Below, in pieces: positions 1 to 5,622 of a stretch of 5,875 nt of DNA (positions are counted from its first letter, which is position 1; each line of letters starts with the position of its first letter). The notes under the pieces are model-generated. The model had not been told where the DNA came from. It searched no databases and saw only the letters and a list, made by a program, of their open reading frames with translations. The translations under genes were made by a program, and so were the position numbers. The stretch is from Acidisarcina sp. (GTDB lineage Bacteria; Acidobacteriota; Blastocatellia; Pyrinomonadales; Pyrinomonadaceae): contig JAJNPX010000006.1 in assembly GCA_021155145.1 (NCBI GenBank), positions 1 through 5,875 of the forward strand. Direction: 5' to 3'.

Positions 1-960
1 CGCAAAAAGGTCACGTGCTTCATTAAGGACAACATAATGAAGCGGACCGACGGGCTCTTTCACCGCGTTTTTGACGAGATCGCGCCCGAGTATCCGGGCA
101 TCGAGGCCGACCACTGGATCGTCGACATCGGTTCGGCGAAGCTCGCGGACACGCCGGAGAACTTCGACGTCATCGTCATGCCCAATCTCTACGGCGATGT
201 GCTTTCCGACGTCGCGGCTCAGATCGCCGGTTCCGTCGGGCTTGCCGGTTCGTCGAACATCGGCGAGCAGGTCGCGATGTTCGAGGCCATACACGGCTCG
301 GCGCCGCGGCGGGCGGGTCAGAACCTTGCTAATCCGTCGGGCCTTTTCCTCGGCTCGATCCTAATGCTCGTCCATATAAATCAGCCCGACATCGCCGAGG
401 CTGCCCACAATGCCTGGCTGCGCACCATCGAGGACGGCATTCACACGTACGATATGTACAAGGAAGGCGTCTCGACCGAAAAGGTGGGAACCCGCGAATT
501 TGCCGAGGCCGTGGTCAAGCGGCTCGGCCAGAAGCCGGAGACGCTCAAGCCTGTCACCTACACCGAGAATGTAGTGGAGGCCGACCCAAAGCCGATCTAC
601 ACAATGCCGGAGCCGCAAAAGAAAGAGCTCGTCGGCGTCGATGTCTTTCTTGACTGGTGGAAGGGCTCTTTCTACGGTGTCGCAAACGAGCTCGGAGCAT
701 TGGTCGAGGCCCTGAACGGCGACGGACTAAAGCTGCAGGCGATCGCAAATCGCGGCGTCAAGGTGTATCCCGGCGGCCTGCCCGATACCTTTACGGTCGA
801 TCACTGGCGCTGCCGTTTCGTCTCGGACTCGGGCGAGGGCACCGCCACTACCCACGGCAAGGTCATCTCGCTGCTTCAGCGGTTCGAGTCCGCAGGGCTC
901 GACGTCATCAAAACCGAAAATCTTTACTACTTTGACGGCGTCAAGGGTTATTCGGCCTAG
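1..960 (+). CDS. icd: Isocitrate dehydrogenase, Thermus-type long form, 5' truncated
   Basis: This enzyme oxidatively decarboxylates isocitrate to 2-oxoglutarate in the cytoplasmic TCA cycle. The reading frame is open from base 1 and ends at TAG 958-960, giving 319 residues. The family has about 480-500, so the N-terminal third lies outside the window. Visible motifs, in window numbering, are KDNIMK (9-14, the catalytic Lys region), D42, NLYGDVLSD (62-70, metal-binding Asp pair D66/D70), the nucleotide loop HGSAP (98-102) followed by R103-R104 and AGQ, and NPSG (111-114). Residues from about 209 onward (GVDVF, ANRGVKVYPGG, VDHWRCRF) form the extra C-terminal domain of Thermus-type enzymes, which short isopropylmalate dehydrogenases and E. 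coli Icd lack. The basic R-R pair occupies the positions of E. coli Lys344/Tyr345, so I infer NADP rather than NAD use. A strong hairpin terminator follows the stop. The alternative, 3-isopropylmalate dehydrogenase, is unlikely because of the C-terminal extension. Confidence 0.93.
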   Translation, partial: RKKVTCFIKDNIMKRTDGLFHRVFDEIAPEYPGIEADHWIVDIGSAKLADTPENFDVIVMPNLYGDVLSDVAAQIAGSVGLAGSSNIGEQVAMFEAIHGSAPRRAGQNLANPSGLFLGSILMLVHINQPDIAEAAHNAWLRTIEDGIHTYDMYKEGVSTEKVGTREFAEAVVKRLGQKPETLKPVTYTENVVEADPKPIYTMPEPQKKELVGVDVFLDWWKGSFYGVANELGALVEALNGDGLKLQAIANRGVKVYPGGLPDTFTVDHWRCRFVSDSGEGTATTHGKVISLLQRFESAGLDVIKTENLYYFDGVKGYSA

Positions 961-972
961 TTCGCACGGAAC

Positions 973-1011
973 AAGCCCGTCCGCAGGATAAAGCGGGCGG
1001 GTTTCCGTTTT
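973..1011 (+). terminator. Intrinsic terminator of isocitrate dehydrogenase
   Basis: AAGCCCGTCCGC (973-984) pairs with GCGGGCGGGTTT (993-1004) across all 12 positions, counting two G-U pairs. The loop is 8 nt, and the stem is followed by a T-rich stretch that ends in TTTT (1008-1011). It starts 13 bases after the stop codon, which is typical placement for a rho-independent terminator. Confidence 0.85.
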
Positions 1012-1096
1012 CCAAGGCGGCCGGTTTACACGGCTCAATTGTAGATACCCTGTAAATGCTCAAAATACAGCCTTTACCCGCGCCGGCTGCAAAGTC

Positions 1097-1163
1097 TGGA
1101 AACCCGTTGGAAACCGGCTTGGAAACCACGTTGGAAACCGGCCTGGAAACCACGTTGGAAACC
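1097..1163. repeat. Short tandem repeat, six TGGAAACC units with a 12-base period
   Basis: TGGAAACC occurs at 1097, 1108, 1120, 1132, 1144 and 1156, with steps of 11, 12, 12, 12 and 12 bases. The linkers alternate, so a 24-base higher-order unit (GTTGGAAACCGG then CTTGGAAACCAC or CCTGGAAACCAC) repeats about two and a half times from 1106. The core TGGAAACCA is itself a tiny inverted repeat (TGG-AAA-CCA). The array lies wholly between two convergent genes. Its role is unknown; slippage-prone satellite DNA or a protein-binding array are both possible. Confidence 0.9.
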
Positions 1164-1197
1164 TCCGTCATCGCCGTATAACCTATTGACTTATAAT
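1155..1197 (+). promoter_or_regulatory. Possible promoter elements after the repeat array
   Basis: TTGGAA (1155-1160) is followed after 16 bases by TATAAC (1177-1182). A perfect TATAAT lies at 1192-1197, with TTGACT directly abutting it at 1186-1191, which is not usable spacing. No convincing gene follows on the + strand, so these may be chance AT-rich matches or may drive a short RNA toward the kinase 3' end. Confidence 0.25.
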
Positions 1198-1283
1198 GGT
1201 TTACGGGCGATGGATGCCGCCCGCCGCTGCACAAGTTTCACGACAAGATTCGAAGCTTCCGGTCAACACATTTTCAAAGATCC

Positions 1284-1304
1284 CTGGGGCGTATTTCGCT
1301 CCAG
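1284..1304 (+). other. Perfect 8-bp hairpin in the intergenic region
   Basis: CTGGGGCG (1284-1291) and CGCTCCAG (1297-1304) pair over 8 bp in + strand RNA (one G-U), with the loop TATTT. The minus-strand version carries an A-C mismatch, so the structure favours + strand RNA. No T tract follows, so it is not a classical terminator. Confidence 0.4.
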
Positions 1305-1373
1305 CGACACTGTTGCACGCATCGCATATTGAGTCAATGTTGATTTTCGGAGGTTGCGAGGCCCATTTAGGCC

Positions 1374-3584
1374 CTATTGAGCCGCCGGCGGGTAGAGGCG
1401 CTCGAATTCGGGGTCGCCGTGGAGTATCGCGAGGTCAGGGTCCTGACGCGTCCAGACGGGATTGCGATAGCCGGCTTCCCAGGCTTTTTTGAGAGCGATC
1501 ATCGCATCCTTTGAATTTCCCATCTCGCACTGCGTGCAGGCGATGTTATAGAGGATCATCGTGTCGTCCGGCCGGAGCGCCATCGCAAGGTCGACCTCGC
1601 GTTTTGCGTCGTCAAAGCGTCCCTGCGACGCGTAGTTCCCCGCGAGCAGCACGCGGACCCGCGCATCCTCGGGGGTTTTCTTTAACTGGGCTTCGAGGAT
1701 CGAGATCTCGCGATAGGTGTAATTGCGAAGGGCCTCGGTCTTTCCCAACGCCCCGAGAGCGTTGTGGATGGGTATCGTGGTGTTGTAGTTCTCGCCGGCG
1801 TGGGCGAGCGCATCTTCCATGATATCGACGACCTCCTGATAGCGGCCCGATTCAAAGAGTGCGCGGCCGAGCAGGTGATAGCCGCCGTCGATATCGGGGT
1901 CGCGGGCGAGGGCCGACCTTACTTTTTCGACGGCCGAATCGTACCTGCCCTCTGCAAAATCGAGCCATGCCTCGGCACAGCGTATCTCGGGCTCGTCGCG
2001 CCCGGTCGCGATGGCCTTCTGCGTGGCTGCGTGGACGCGGTCGATCCACTCCTGATTCCGCTCGAAATAGTAATAATACTGGGCGCAGACATTCGCGACC
2101 GCGGCATGTGCGACCGCAAAGCCGGGGTCGAGCGACACGGCATTCTCATACATCTGGAGAGCGAACTGCATATCCTGCCGCCCGACGCGGCGGGCAAAAT
2201 TACGCCCGCGGAGGTAGAGGTCGTAGGCGTGCAGATTCTCGGTCGGCTTGGCCGCGAGGGCCTCTTGCTCCTGCGGCGAGAGCGTGATGCGAAGTGCGGC
2301 GGCGATCTTTGACGCGATCTCGTCCTGCACGGCAAAGACGTCTTCCATCTCGCGGTCATACCGCTCGGACCAGACGGGAAAGTCGGTGGCGGCATCGACA
2401 AGCTGGGCATTGATGCGGATACGGGCGCCGGCGCGCCGCAGGCTTCCCGAAAGGACATAGGCGGCGCCGAGGTCCTGGCCGACCTGGCCCGCGGTCACCG
2501 TCTTGTCCCTGTACGGCAGAACGACCGCCCGGGAAAAGGTCCGCAGCCGCCGGATCTTTGAAAGCTCGGTCGTGATGTCTTCGGTGATGCCGTCACGCAG
2601 GTACTCGTCCTCTTTCATACCGCTGAGGTTCTCAAAGTAAAGCACAGCGATCGAATGTTCATGGGTCGGTGCCGACGGCATCCGGCTGGTATGTATGGCG
2701 GAGGCCGATTCGCCCGAGTGCCGGCCGGAATTGACGTCCCGCTTTAGCCGCTTCAGGGCAGTTTTAAGATCGGTCGCGGTCTGGAACCTGAGGTCGCGGT
2801 CCTTCTCGAGCGCCTGGGCGATAATGCGGTCAAACTCGGGCGGCAGTTGGGAATTGAGCTGATTTACAGGAGCCGGTGTGCGGTTTAGGATCGCGTCGAA
2901 CACAACGGCCGATGTGTCGCCCTGAAACGGGAGCGAGCCGGTCGCCATCTGATAGAGGATCGTCCCGAACGAGAAAAGGTCGGTCCGGGCGTCGGTCACG
3001 GCCCCGCGTGCCTGTTCGGGCGACATATAGGCAACGGTACCCATCGCGGTGCCCGGCGTTGTGAGCCCGTCGTGGACCGCGGTCGGCAGGTTTGACGCCG
3101 CGTCCGGCTTTTGCTGATCGATCTTTGCGAGCCCGAAATCGAGGATCTTTGCCTCGCCCCGCGATGTGACGAAAATATTCGCCGGCTTAAGGTCGCGGTG
3201 GACGATGCCCTTGGCGTGGGCCGATTCGAGTGCGTCGAGGATCTGGATGCCGAGGTTGAGCACGGTCTGCAGGTCGAGCGGCCCGCGGCGTATGCGGTCT
3301 GAGAGAGCCTCGCCATCGAGCAGTTCCATAACGATGAAATGCTCGGATTCGTGCTGTTCGATACCGTGGATGGTGCAGATATTAGGATGATTGAGCGCCG
3401 ATGCCGCACGGGCCTCGCGCTGAAAGCGCTGAAGCAGGTTGTCATCGCCGGCCATCGCCGGGGTCAGGAACTTCAGGGCGACGTGCCGCCCGAGGTTGAT
3501 GTCCTCAGCCTCGTAGACAATGCCCATCCCGCCCTCGCCGAGCTGAGACGTTATGCGATAGTGCGAAATGGTCCTGCCAATCAC
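1374..3584 (-). CDS. Soluble Ser/Thr protein kinase with TolB-like and TPR domains
   Basis: This is a Hanks-type kinase, predicted to phosphorylate Ser/Thr in the cytoplasm; its substrates are unknown. In GTG-start numbering (736 aa), the kinase domain spans about 9-279. It has the glycine loop GEGGMG (16-21), Lys38 in VALK, Glu57, HRDLKPAN (129-136, catalytic Asp131), DFG (149-151), and GT-AYMSPEQ ending near 191. All catalytic residues are present, and it is an RD kinase. After a polar linker (280-310) comes a TolB-like/FlgO-like domain (about 311-434; IAVLYFENLSG, DGITEDI, YVLSGSLRRAG, WSERYDRE). TPR helices follow from about 449 to the end. No transmembrane segment is visible, unlike many PASTA kinases. 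I prefer GTG 3584 because it gives the family-like start 'MIGRTISHYRI' and has GGAG upstream. TTG 3602 adds six residues, has no good ribosome site, and lies six codons after an in-frame TAA. The gene diverges from the redoxin gene. Confidence 0.93.
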   Translation of the reverse strand: MIGRTISHYRITSQLGEGGMGIVYEAEDINLGRHVALKFLTPAMAGDDNLLQRFQREARAASALNHPNICTIHGIEQHESEHFIVMELLDGEALSDRIRRGPLDLQTVLNLGIQILDALESAHAKGIVHRDLKPANIFVTSRGEAKILDFGLAKIDQQKPDAASNLPTAVHDGLTTPGTAMGTVAYMSPEQARGAVTDARTDLFSFGTILYQMATGSLPFQGDTSAVVFDAILNRTPAPVNQLNSQLPPEFDRIIAQALEKDRDLRFQTATDLKTALKRLKRDVNSGRHSGESASAIHTSRMPSAPTHEHSIAVLYFENLSGMKEDEYLRDGITEDITTELSKIRRLRTFSRAVVLPYRDKTVTAGQVGQDLGAAYVLSGSLRRAGARIRINAQLVDAATDFPVWSERYDREMEDVFAVQDEIASKIAAALRITLSPQEQEALAAKPTENLHAYDLYLRGRNFARRVGRQDMQFALQMYENAVSLDPGFAVAHAAVANVCAQYYYYFERNQEWIDRVHAATQKAIATGRDEPEIRCAEAWLDFAEGRYDSAVEKVRSALARDPDIDGGYHLLGRALFESGRYQEVVDIMEDALAHAGENYNTTIPIHNALGALGKTEALRNYTYREISILEAQLKKTPEDARVRVLLAGNYASQGRFDDAKREVDLAMALRPDDTMILYNIACTQCEMGNSKDAMIALKKAWEAGYRNPVWTRQDPDLAILHGDPEFERLYPPAAQ

Positions 3585-3596
3585 AAATTTACGGTT

Positions 3597-3600
3597 CTCC
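3597..3600 (-). promoter_or_regulatory. Ribosome binding site deciding the kinase start
   Basis: On the minus strand, GGAG (3600-3597) lies 12 bases before GTG 3584. It overlaps the alternative TTG 3602-3600 and so cannot serve it. The spacing is somewhat long, but it is the only Shine-Dalgarno-like match near either start. Confidence 0.45.
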
Positions 3601-3633
3601 AATTCGAAAACTTGAATTTATGGGTGAGCGAGA

Positions 3634-3662
3634 ATAGTAGTACACGCAAAGGTGGCGGTCAA
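3634..3662 (-). promoter_or_regulatory. Sigma70-type promoter of the kinase gene
   Basis: Read on the minus strand, TTGACC (3662-3657) is a 5/6 match to the -35 box. It is followed by exactly 17 bases and then TACTAT (3639-3634), a 5/6 match to the -10 box. Transcription would start near 3627, leaving a leader of roughly 40 bases to GTG 3584. Confidence 0.7.
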
Positions 3663-3703
3663 GCACTTATCTGAGGCCGGCGAAGGTGCTTCGAATATGC
3701 CTG

Positions 3704-3709
3704 TATAAA
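3704..3709 (+). promoter_or_regulatory. Possible -10 box for the redoxin-led operon
   Basis: TATAAA lies in the divergent gap about 34 bases before ATG 3743. I see no good -35 box at 16-18 bases spacing. A start near 3716 would exclude the in-frame GTG 3686 as a translation start and leave a short leader to ATG 3743. Confidence 0.35.
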
Positions 3710-3742
3710 GGGGGAAATTTGCTTTCATTGCACATCTTTTCT

Positions 3743-4411
3743 ATGTTTAACCAGATGGGAAGAACATTAAATTCGATGGGCTTGGCGGCAGCGGTCATCA
3801 TTCTGGCCGCGGCGGCAGTCTTCCCGCAGGCAAAGGTATCGGCCGGTAAGACCATCTTTCGCGACTCGGACGGGAACCTCGTTTCGAACAATGAGTTCGT
3901 CGATATCCGGATGGCGAATTTTCATTACCCGGACGCGACGGTAATGAGAACGCTGGAGGACGGAACGGTGGAGTTTCGCCTTCAAAGGGTGCCGCAAGAG
4001 GGCGTGCTGGCTCAGGATTTCTCGGTACGGACCCTTGACGGCGCGACCGTCTCGCTCGGCGAGCTGCGGGGCAAGGTGGTCGTACTGAATTTCTGGTTCA
4101 TCGGGTGCCCGGTATGCCGGGCCCTGAAGCCGAAGTTGAATGAGTTCAAGACACGATTCGAAAAGGACAGCGACGTGGTATTTCTTGCGTTGACCGCCGA
4201 CCCGGAGGACGCGGTCGAGAAATTCCTGAAAAAAGAGCCGTTCGATTATGTTCAGGCGGCTGACGCCGGGCCGGCGATCAAGCGATACTCGATCGGCGGC
4301 TACCCAAAGAATATCGTCATAGGCCGGACGGGCGAGATAGTTTATTGGCGTTCGACCATCAAGGCGTGGGACAAGTTCGAATCGGTCATCCGCACCGAAC
4401 TCGCAAAGTGA
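3743..4411 (+). CDS. Exported TlpA/redoxin-like thioredoxin-fold protein
   Basis: This is a predicted thiol-disulfide oxidoreductase acting outside the cytoplasmic membrane. With ATG 3743 it has 222 residues. A Sec-type signal sequence covers about 1-30 (one Arg at 7, hydrophobic core 14-27, possible cleavage after PQA at 30 or VSA at 34). The AhpC/TSA-TlpA domain covers about 88-222. It shows APDF-like LAQDFSV (89-95), VVVLNFWFIGCPVCR (112-126) with the active-site cysteines C122 and C125, and the cis-Pro loop GGYP (185-188). The motif is GCPVC rather than the usual WCxPC, so the Trp before the first Cys is replaced. Residues 35-87 are an extra N-terminal part that I cannot assign. In-frame GTG 3686, TTG 3719 (preceded by a G run at 3710-3714), ATG 3755 and ATG 3776 are other possible starts, and none has a decisive ribosome site. 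It is the first gene of a tightly spaced + strand run. Confidence 0.85.
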   Translation: MFNQMGRTLNSMGLAAAVIILAAAAVFPQAKVSAGKTIFRDSDGNLVSNNEFVDIRMANFHYPDATVMRTLEDGTVEFRLQRVPQEGVLAQDFSVRTLDGATVSLGELRGKVVVLNFWFIGCPVCRALKPKLNEFKTRFEKDSDVVFLALTADPEDAVEKFLKKEPFDYVQAADAGPAIKRYSIGGYPKNIVIGRTGEIVYWRSTIKAWDKFESVIRTELAK

Positions 4412-4428
4412 TCGGGCTGCCTTACCCT

Positions 4429-4704
4429 ATGCCTGAACCGCAATCTTGTCCGATATGTTCCGCACCGGTCGAGCCGAATGTACGGTACAAGAATTATATC
4501 TGCTTCGATTGCTGCGCAAAGGCAGTCGACGAGACGGGCCGCCGGCTCGGATTCGGCAACGAATCGTTCTCGGGCGGATTCGTCTCGTGGTACGAGGATA
4601 CTAACGAGACGCGTGAAAGCAATATCTGCTACATCGACGGCATAAAGTGCTGGGCCGACGAAGCTCACATGGGCGGGGTCGTGATCAGGATATGTGAAGG
4701 TTGA
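4429..4704 (+). CDS. Small zinc-ribbon-like conserved hypothetical protein
   Basis: This is a 91-residue protein of unknown function. Cysteine pairs C7-x2-C10 and C25-x2-C28 (plus C29) form a plausible Zn-ribbon. They are followed by the motifs NESFSGGF, WYEDT, CYIDGIKCWADEA and GGVVI, which I recognise as typical of an uncharacterised bacterial family. No signal peptide or membrane segment is visible, so it is probably cytoplasmic. ATG 4429 lies 17 bases after the redoxin stop. An alternative GTG at 4408 overlaps that stop (GTGA) and would add seven residues, MIGLPYP. Neither has a clear Shine-Dalgarno sequence, and ATG fits better because the homologous part begins just before C7. The spacing to its neighbours suggests cotranscription. 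Confidence 0.8.
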   Translation: MPEPQSCPICSAPVEPNVRYKNYICFDCCAKAVDETGRRLGFGNESFSGGFVSWYEDTNETRESNICYIDGIKCWADEAHMGGVVIRICEG

Positions 4705-4725
4705 CCAGGATCGAACGGTGATCAT

Positions 4726-5106
4726 ATGAAGACGATCGTTTTTTGGCTAAAGATCGCGGCGCTCTCGGCTTTTGTATCGCTCTTTTTTTCGGCGTGCACG
4801 GGCAGCGGCGGGAATACGAACAGTGCTGAAAGGCCCGGGTCCGCAAACGCGGCGGCTCCGGCGAACAGCAACTCGCAGGTTTCCGCCCCGGTGCAGGCCT
4901 ATCCACAGAGCGCGGCCGACGCTTTTCTCGATTCCTGCGAAAAGGCGGGCAGCGACCGGGCGTTTTGCGCATGCGTTTTTGAAAAGGTGCAGGCGAAATA
5001 CACATTTGAGGAATTCTCGGTGATCGAATCGAAGATCATCGCGGGCACACCGCCGGACGACTTTATCGAGTTCACGGGCAAGGCCCGCGCGGCGTGTACG
5101 AAATAG
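4726..5106 (+). CDS. Small Cys-rich lipoprotein of unknown function
   Basis: This is a 126-residue predicted lipoprotein. It has a Lys-containing n-region (K2, K9), a hydrophobic core at about 10-22 and a lipobox-like FSAC with lipidated Cys24; Phe at -3 is less usual than Leu. A flexible Ser/Asn/Ala/Gly/Pro-rich linker covers 25-60. The folded C-terminal part (about 61-126) has C71, FCAC (C81, C83) and C124, enough for two disulfides if it is exported. It also carries a YTFEEF helix region. The pattern C-x9-C-x-C followed by a helix recalls small uncharacterised exported proteins, and I know no function for it. ATG 4726 has a weak GGTG 5 bases upstream and lies 21 bases after the zinc-ribbon stop. 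The exported redoxin two genes upstream could be a partner, by inference only. Confidence 0.8.
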   Translation: MKTIVFWLKIAALSAFVSLFFSACTGSGGNTNSAERPGSANAAAPANSNSQVSAPVQAYPQSAADAFLDSCEKAGSDRAFCACVFEKVQAKYTFEEFSVIESKIIAGTPPDDFIEFTGKARAACTK

Positions 5107-5108
5107 GA
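5105..5108 (+). promoter_or_regulatory. purE ribosome binding site overlapping the upstream stop
   Basis: AGGA at 5105-5108 shares bases with the TAG stop (5104-5106) of the lipoprotein gene and sits 8 bases before ATG 5117. This placement suggests translational coupling of purE to the lipoprotein gene. Confidence 0.65.
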
Positions 5109-5116
5109 CGCTTCCG

Positions 5117-5620
5117 ATGGCAACAAGCAAGAAACGAGATCCGGTCGTTGCGATCATAATGGGCAGCAAGTCTGATTGGCCCACGATGGAGCAGGCGTCG
5201 CTCGTGCTCGATGAATTCGGCGTCGCGCACGAATCGAAGATCGTCTCGGCCCACCGCACGCCGGACCTGCTATTCGATTTCGCCAAGTCGGCGGAGGGCC
5301 GCGGCATCGAAGTGATCATTGCAGGTGCGGGCGGTGCGGCACATTTGCCGGGAATGTGCGCATCGCAGACCGTGCTGCCGGTGCTCGGCGTGCCGGTCGA
5401 GAGCAAAGCCCTCAAGGGGCTCGATTCCCTTCTCTCCATAGCCCAAATGCCCGCCGGCGTGCCGGTCGGAACGCTCGCCATCGGCCAGGCCGGTGCAAAG
5501 AATGCAGCCCTTTTGGCGATATCGATCCTCGCAAATTCACGCCCCGAACTCCGCAAGAAACTCCACGCGTATCGGTCGAAGCAGACGAAAACCGTGTTAA
5601 AATCCAAACTGGAGAAATAG
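5117..5620 (+). CDS. purE: PurE, N5-carboxyaminoimidazole ribonucleotide mutase (class I)
   Basis: PurE converts N5-CAIR to CAIR (4-carboxy-5-aminoimidazole ribonucleotide) in cytoplasmic de novo purine synthesis. The 167-residue length is typical. Motifs are GSKSDW (16-21), [12 protein letters not shown] (39-50, catalytic His46), [14 protein letters not shown] (67-80), LPVLGVPV (87-94), [17 protein letters not shown] (103-119) and [14 protein letters not shown] (121-134). These are class I features; class I enzymes normally act on the product of PurK. No purK is visible here, although it commonly adjoins purE, and the next gene is instead an antitoxin. ATG 5117 follows AGGA at good spacing, 10 bases after the lipoprotein stop. 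The Lys-rich tail (about 154-167) also carries the Shine-Dalgarno sequence of the next gene. Confidence 0.97.
   Translation: MATSKKRDPVVAIIMGSKSDWPTMEQASLVLDEFGVAHESKIVSAHRTPDLLFDFAKSAEGRGIEVIIAGAGGAAHLPGMCASQTVLPVLGVPVESKALKGLDSLLSIAQMPAGVPVGTLAIGQAGAKNAALLAISILANSRPELRKKLHAYRSKQTKTVLKSKLEK
5595..5603 (+). promoter_or_regulatory. Possible extended -10 promoter for the toxin-antitoxin pair
   Basis: TGTTAAAAT fits the extended -10 pattern TG-N-TAAAAT near the 3' end of purE. The -35 candidate 17 bases upstream (GTCGAA, 5575-5580) is poor. Transcription would start near 5610, only about 13 bases before the antitoxin ATG. Toxin-antitoxin operons usually have their own autoregulated promoter, which makes this plausible but unproven. 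Confidence 0.3.
5611..5614 (+). promoter_or_regulatory. Antitoxin ribosome binding site inside purE
   Basis: GGAG at 5611-5614 lies 8 bases before ATG 5623 and within the last codons of purE. It supports ATG 5623 even though the same frame stays open further upstream inside purE. Confidence 0.7.
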
Positions 5621-5622
5621 TT

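Larger units (their letters stand above)
961..1373. other. Convergent intergenic region, no convincing gene
   Basis: This 413-base gap separates the 3' ends of isocitrate dehydrogenase (+) and the kinase (-). It holds the terminator at 973-1011, the 12-base repeat array at 1097-1163, promoter-like hexamers at 1155-1197 and a hairpin at 1284-1304. Short open frames cross it on both strands, but none shows a recognisable protein or good start context. On the minus strand beyond the kinase stop, GGCC-loop-GGCC (near 1357-1372) is a weak stem without a T tract. No clear terminator for the kinase was found. Confidence 0.7.

Noticed and set aside
1097..1163. CRISPR array
   Set aside because: The repeat core is only 8 bases with 3-4 base linkers, far shorter than CRISPR repeats and spacers, and the linkers are themselves repeated. 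No cas gene is present.
1186..1197. TTGACT followed directly by TATAAT as one promoter
   Set aside because: The two hexamers abut with no spacer, so they cannot be the -35 and -10 of the same promoter.
941..1234. Minus-strand frame of 97 codons that translates the 12-base repeats as an SNVVS[RK]PV repeat protein
   Set aside because: The frame is open mainly because the repeat period is a multiple of three. It then runs through the terminator and into the antisense of isocitrate dehydrogenase, with no good start context.
1357..1373. GGCC-TAAATG-GGCC stem just after the kinase stop as a terminator
   Set aside because: The perfect stem is only 4-5 bp and no T tract follows on the minus strand.
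1196..1492. Plus-strand frame of 98 codons starting just after TATAAT
   Set aside because: Its second half is antisense to the kinase C-terminus, there is no Shine-Dalgarno sequence at ATG 1196, and no motif is recognisable.
1764..2312. A 182-codon open frame on the plus strand inside the kinase gene
   Set aside because: It is antisense to the TPR and TolB-like region, whose protein sequence is convincing, and it resembles no family.
5356..5622. Upstream extension of the antitoxin frame inside purE
   Set aside because: The frame is open but overlaps purE in another phase. ATG 5623 has a good GGAG and begins exactly where the antitoxin-like sequence starts.
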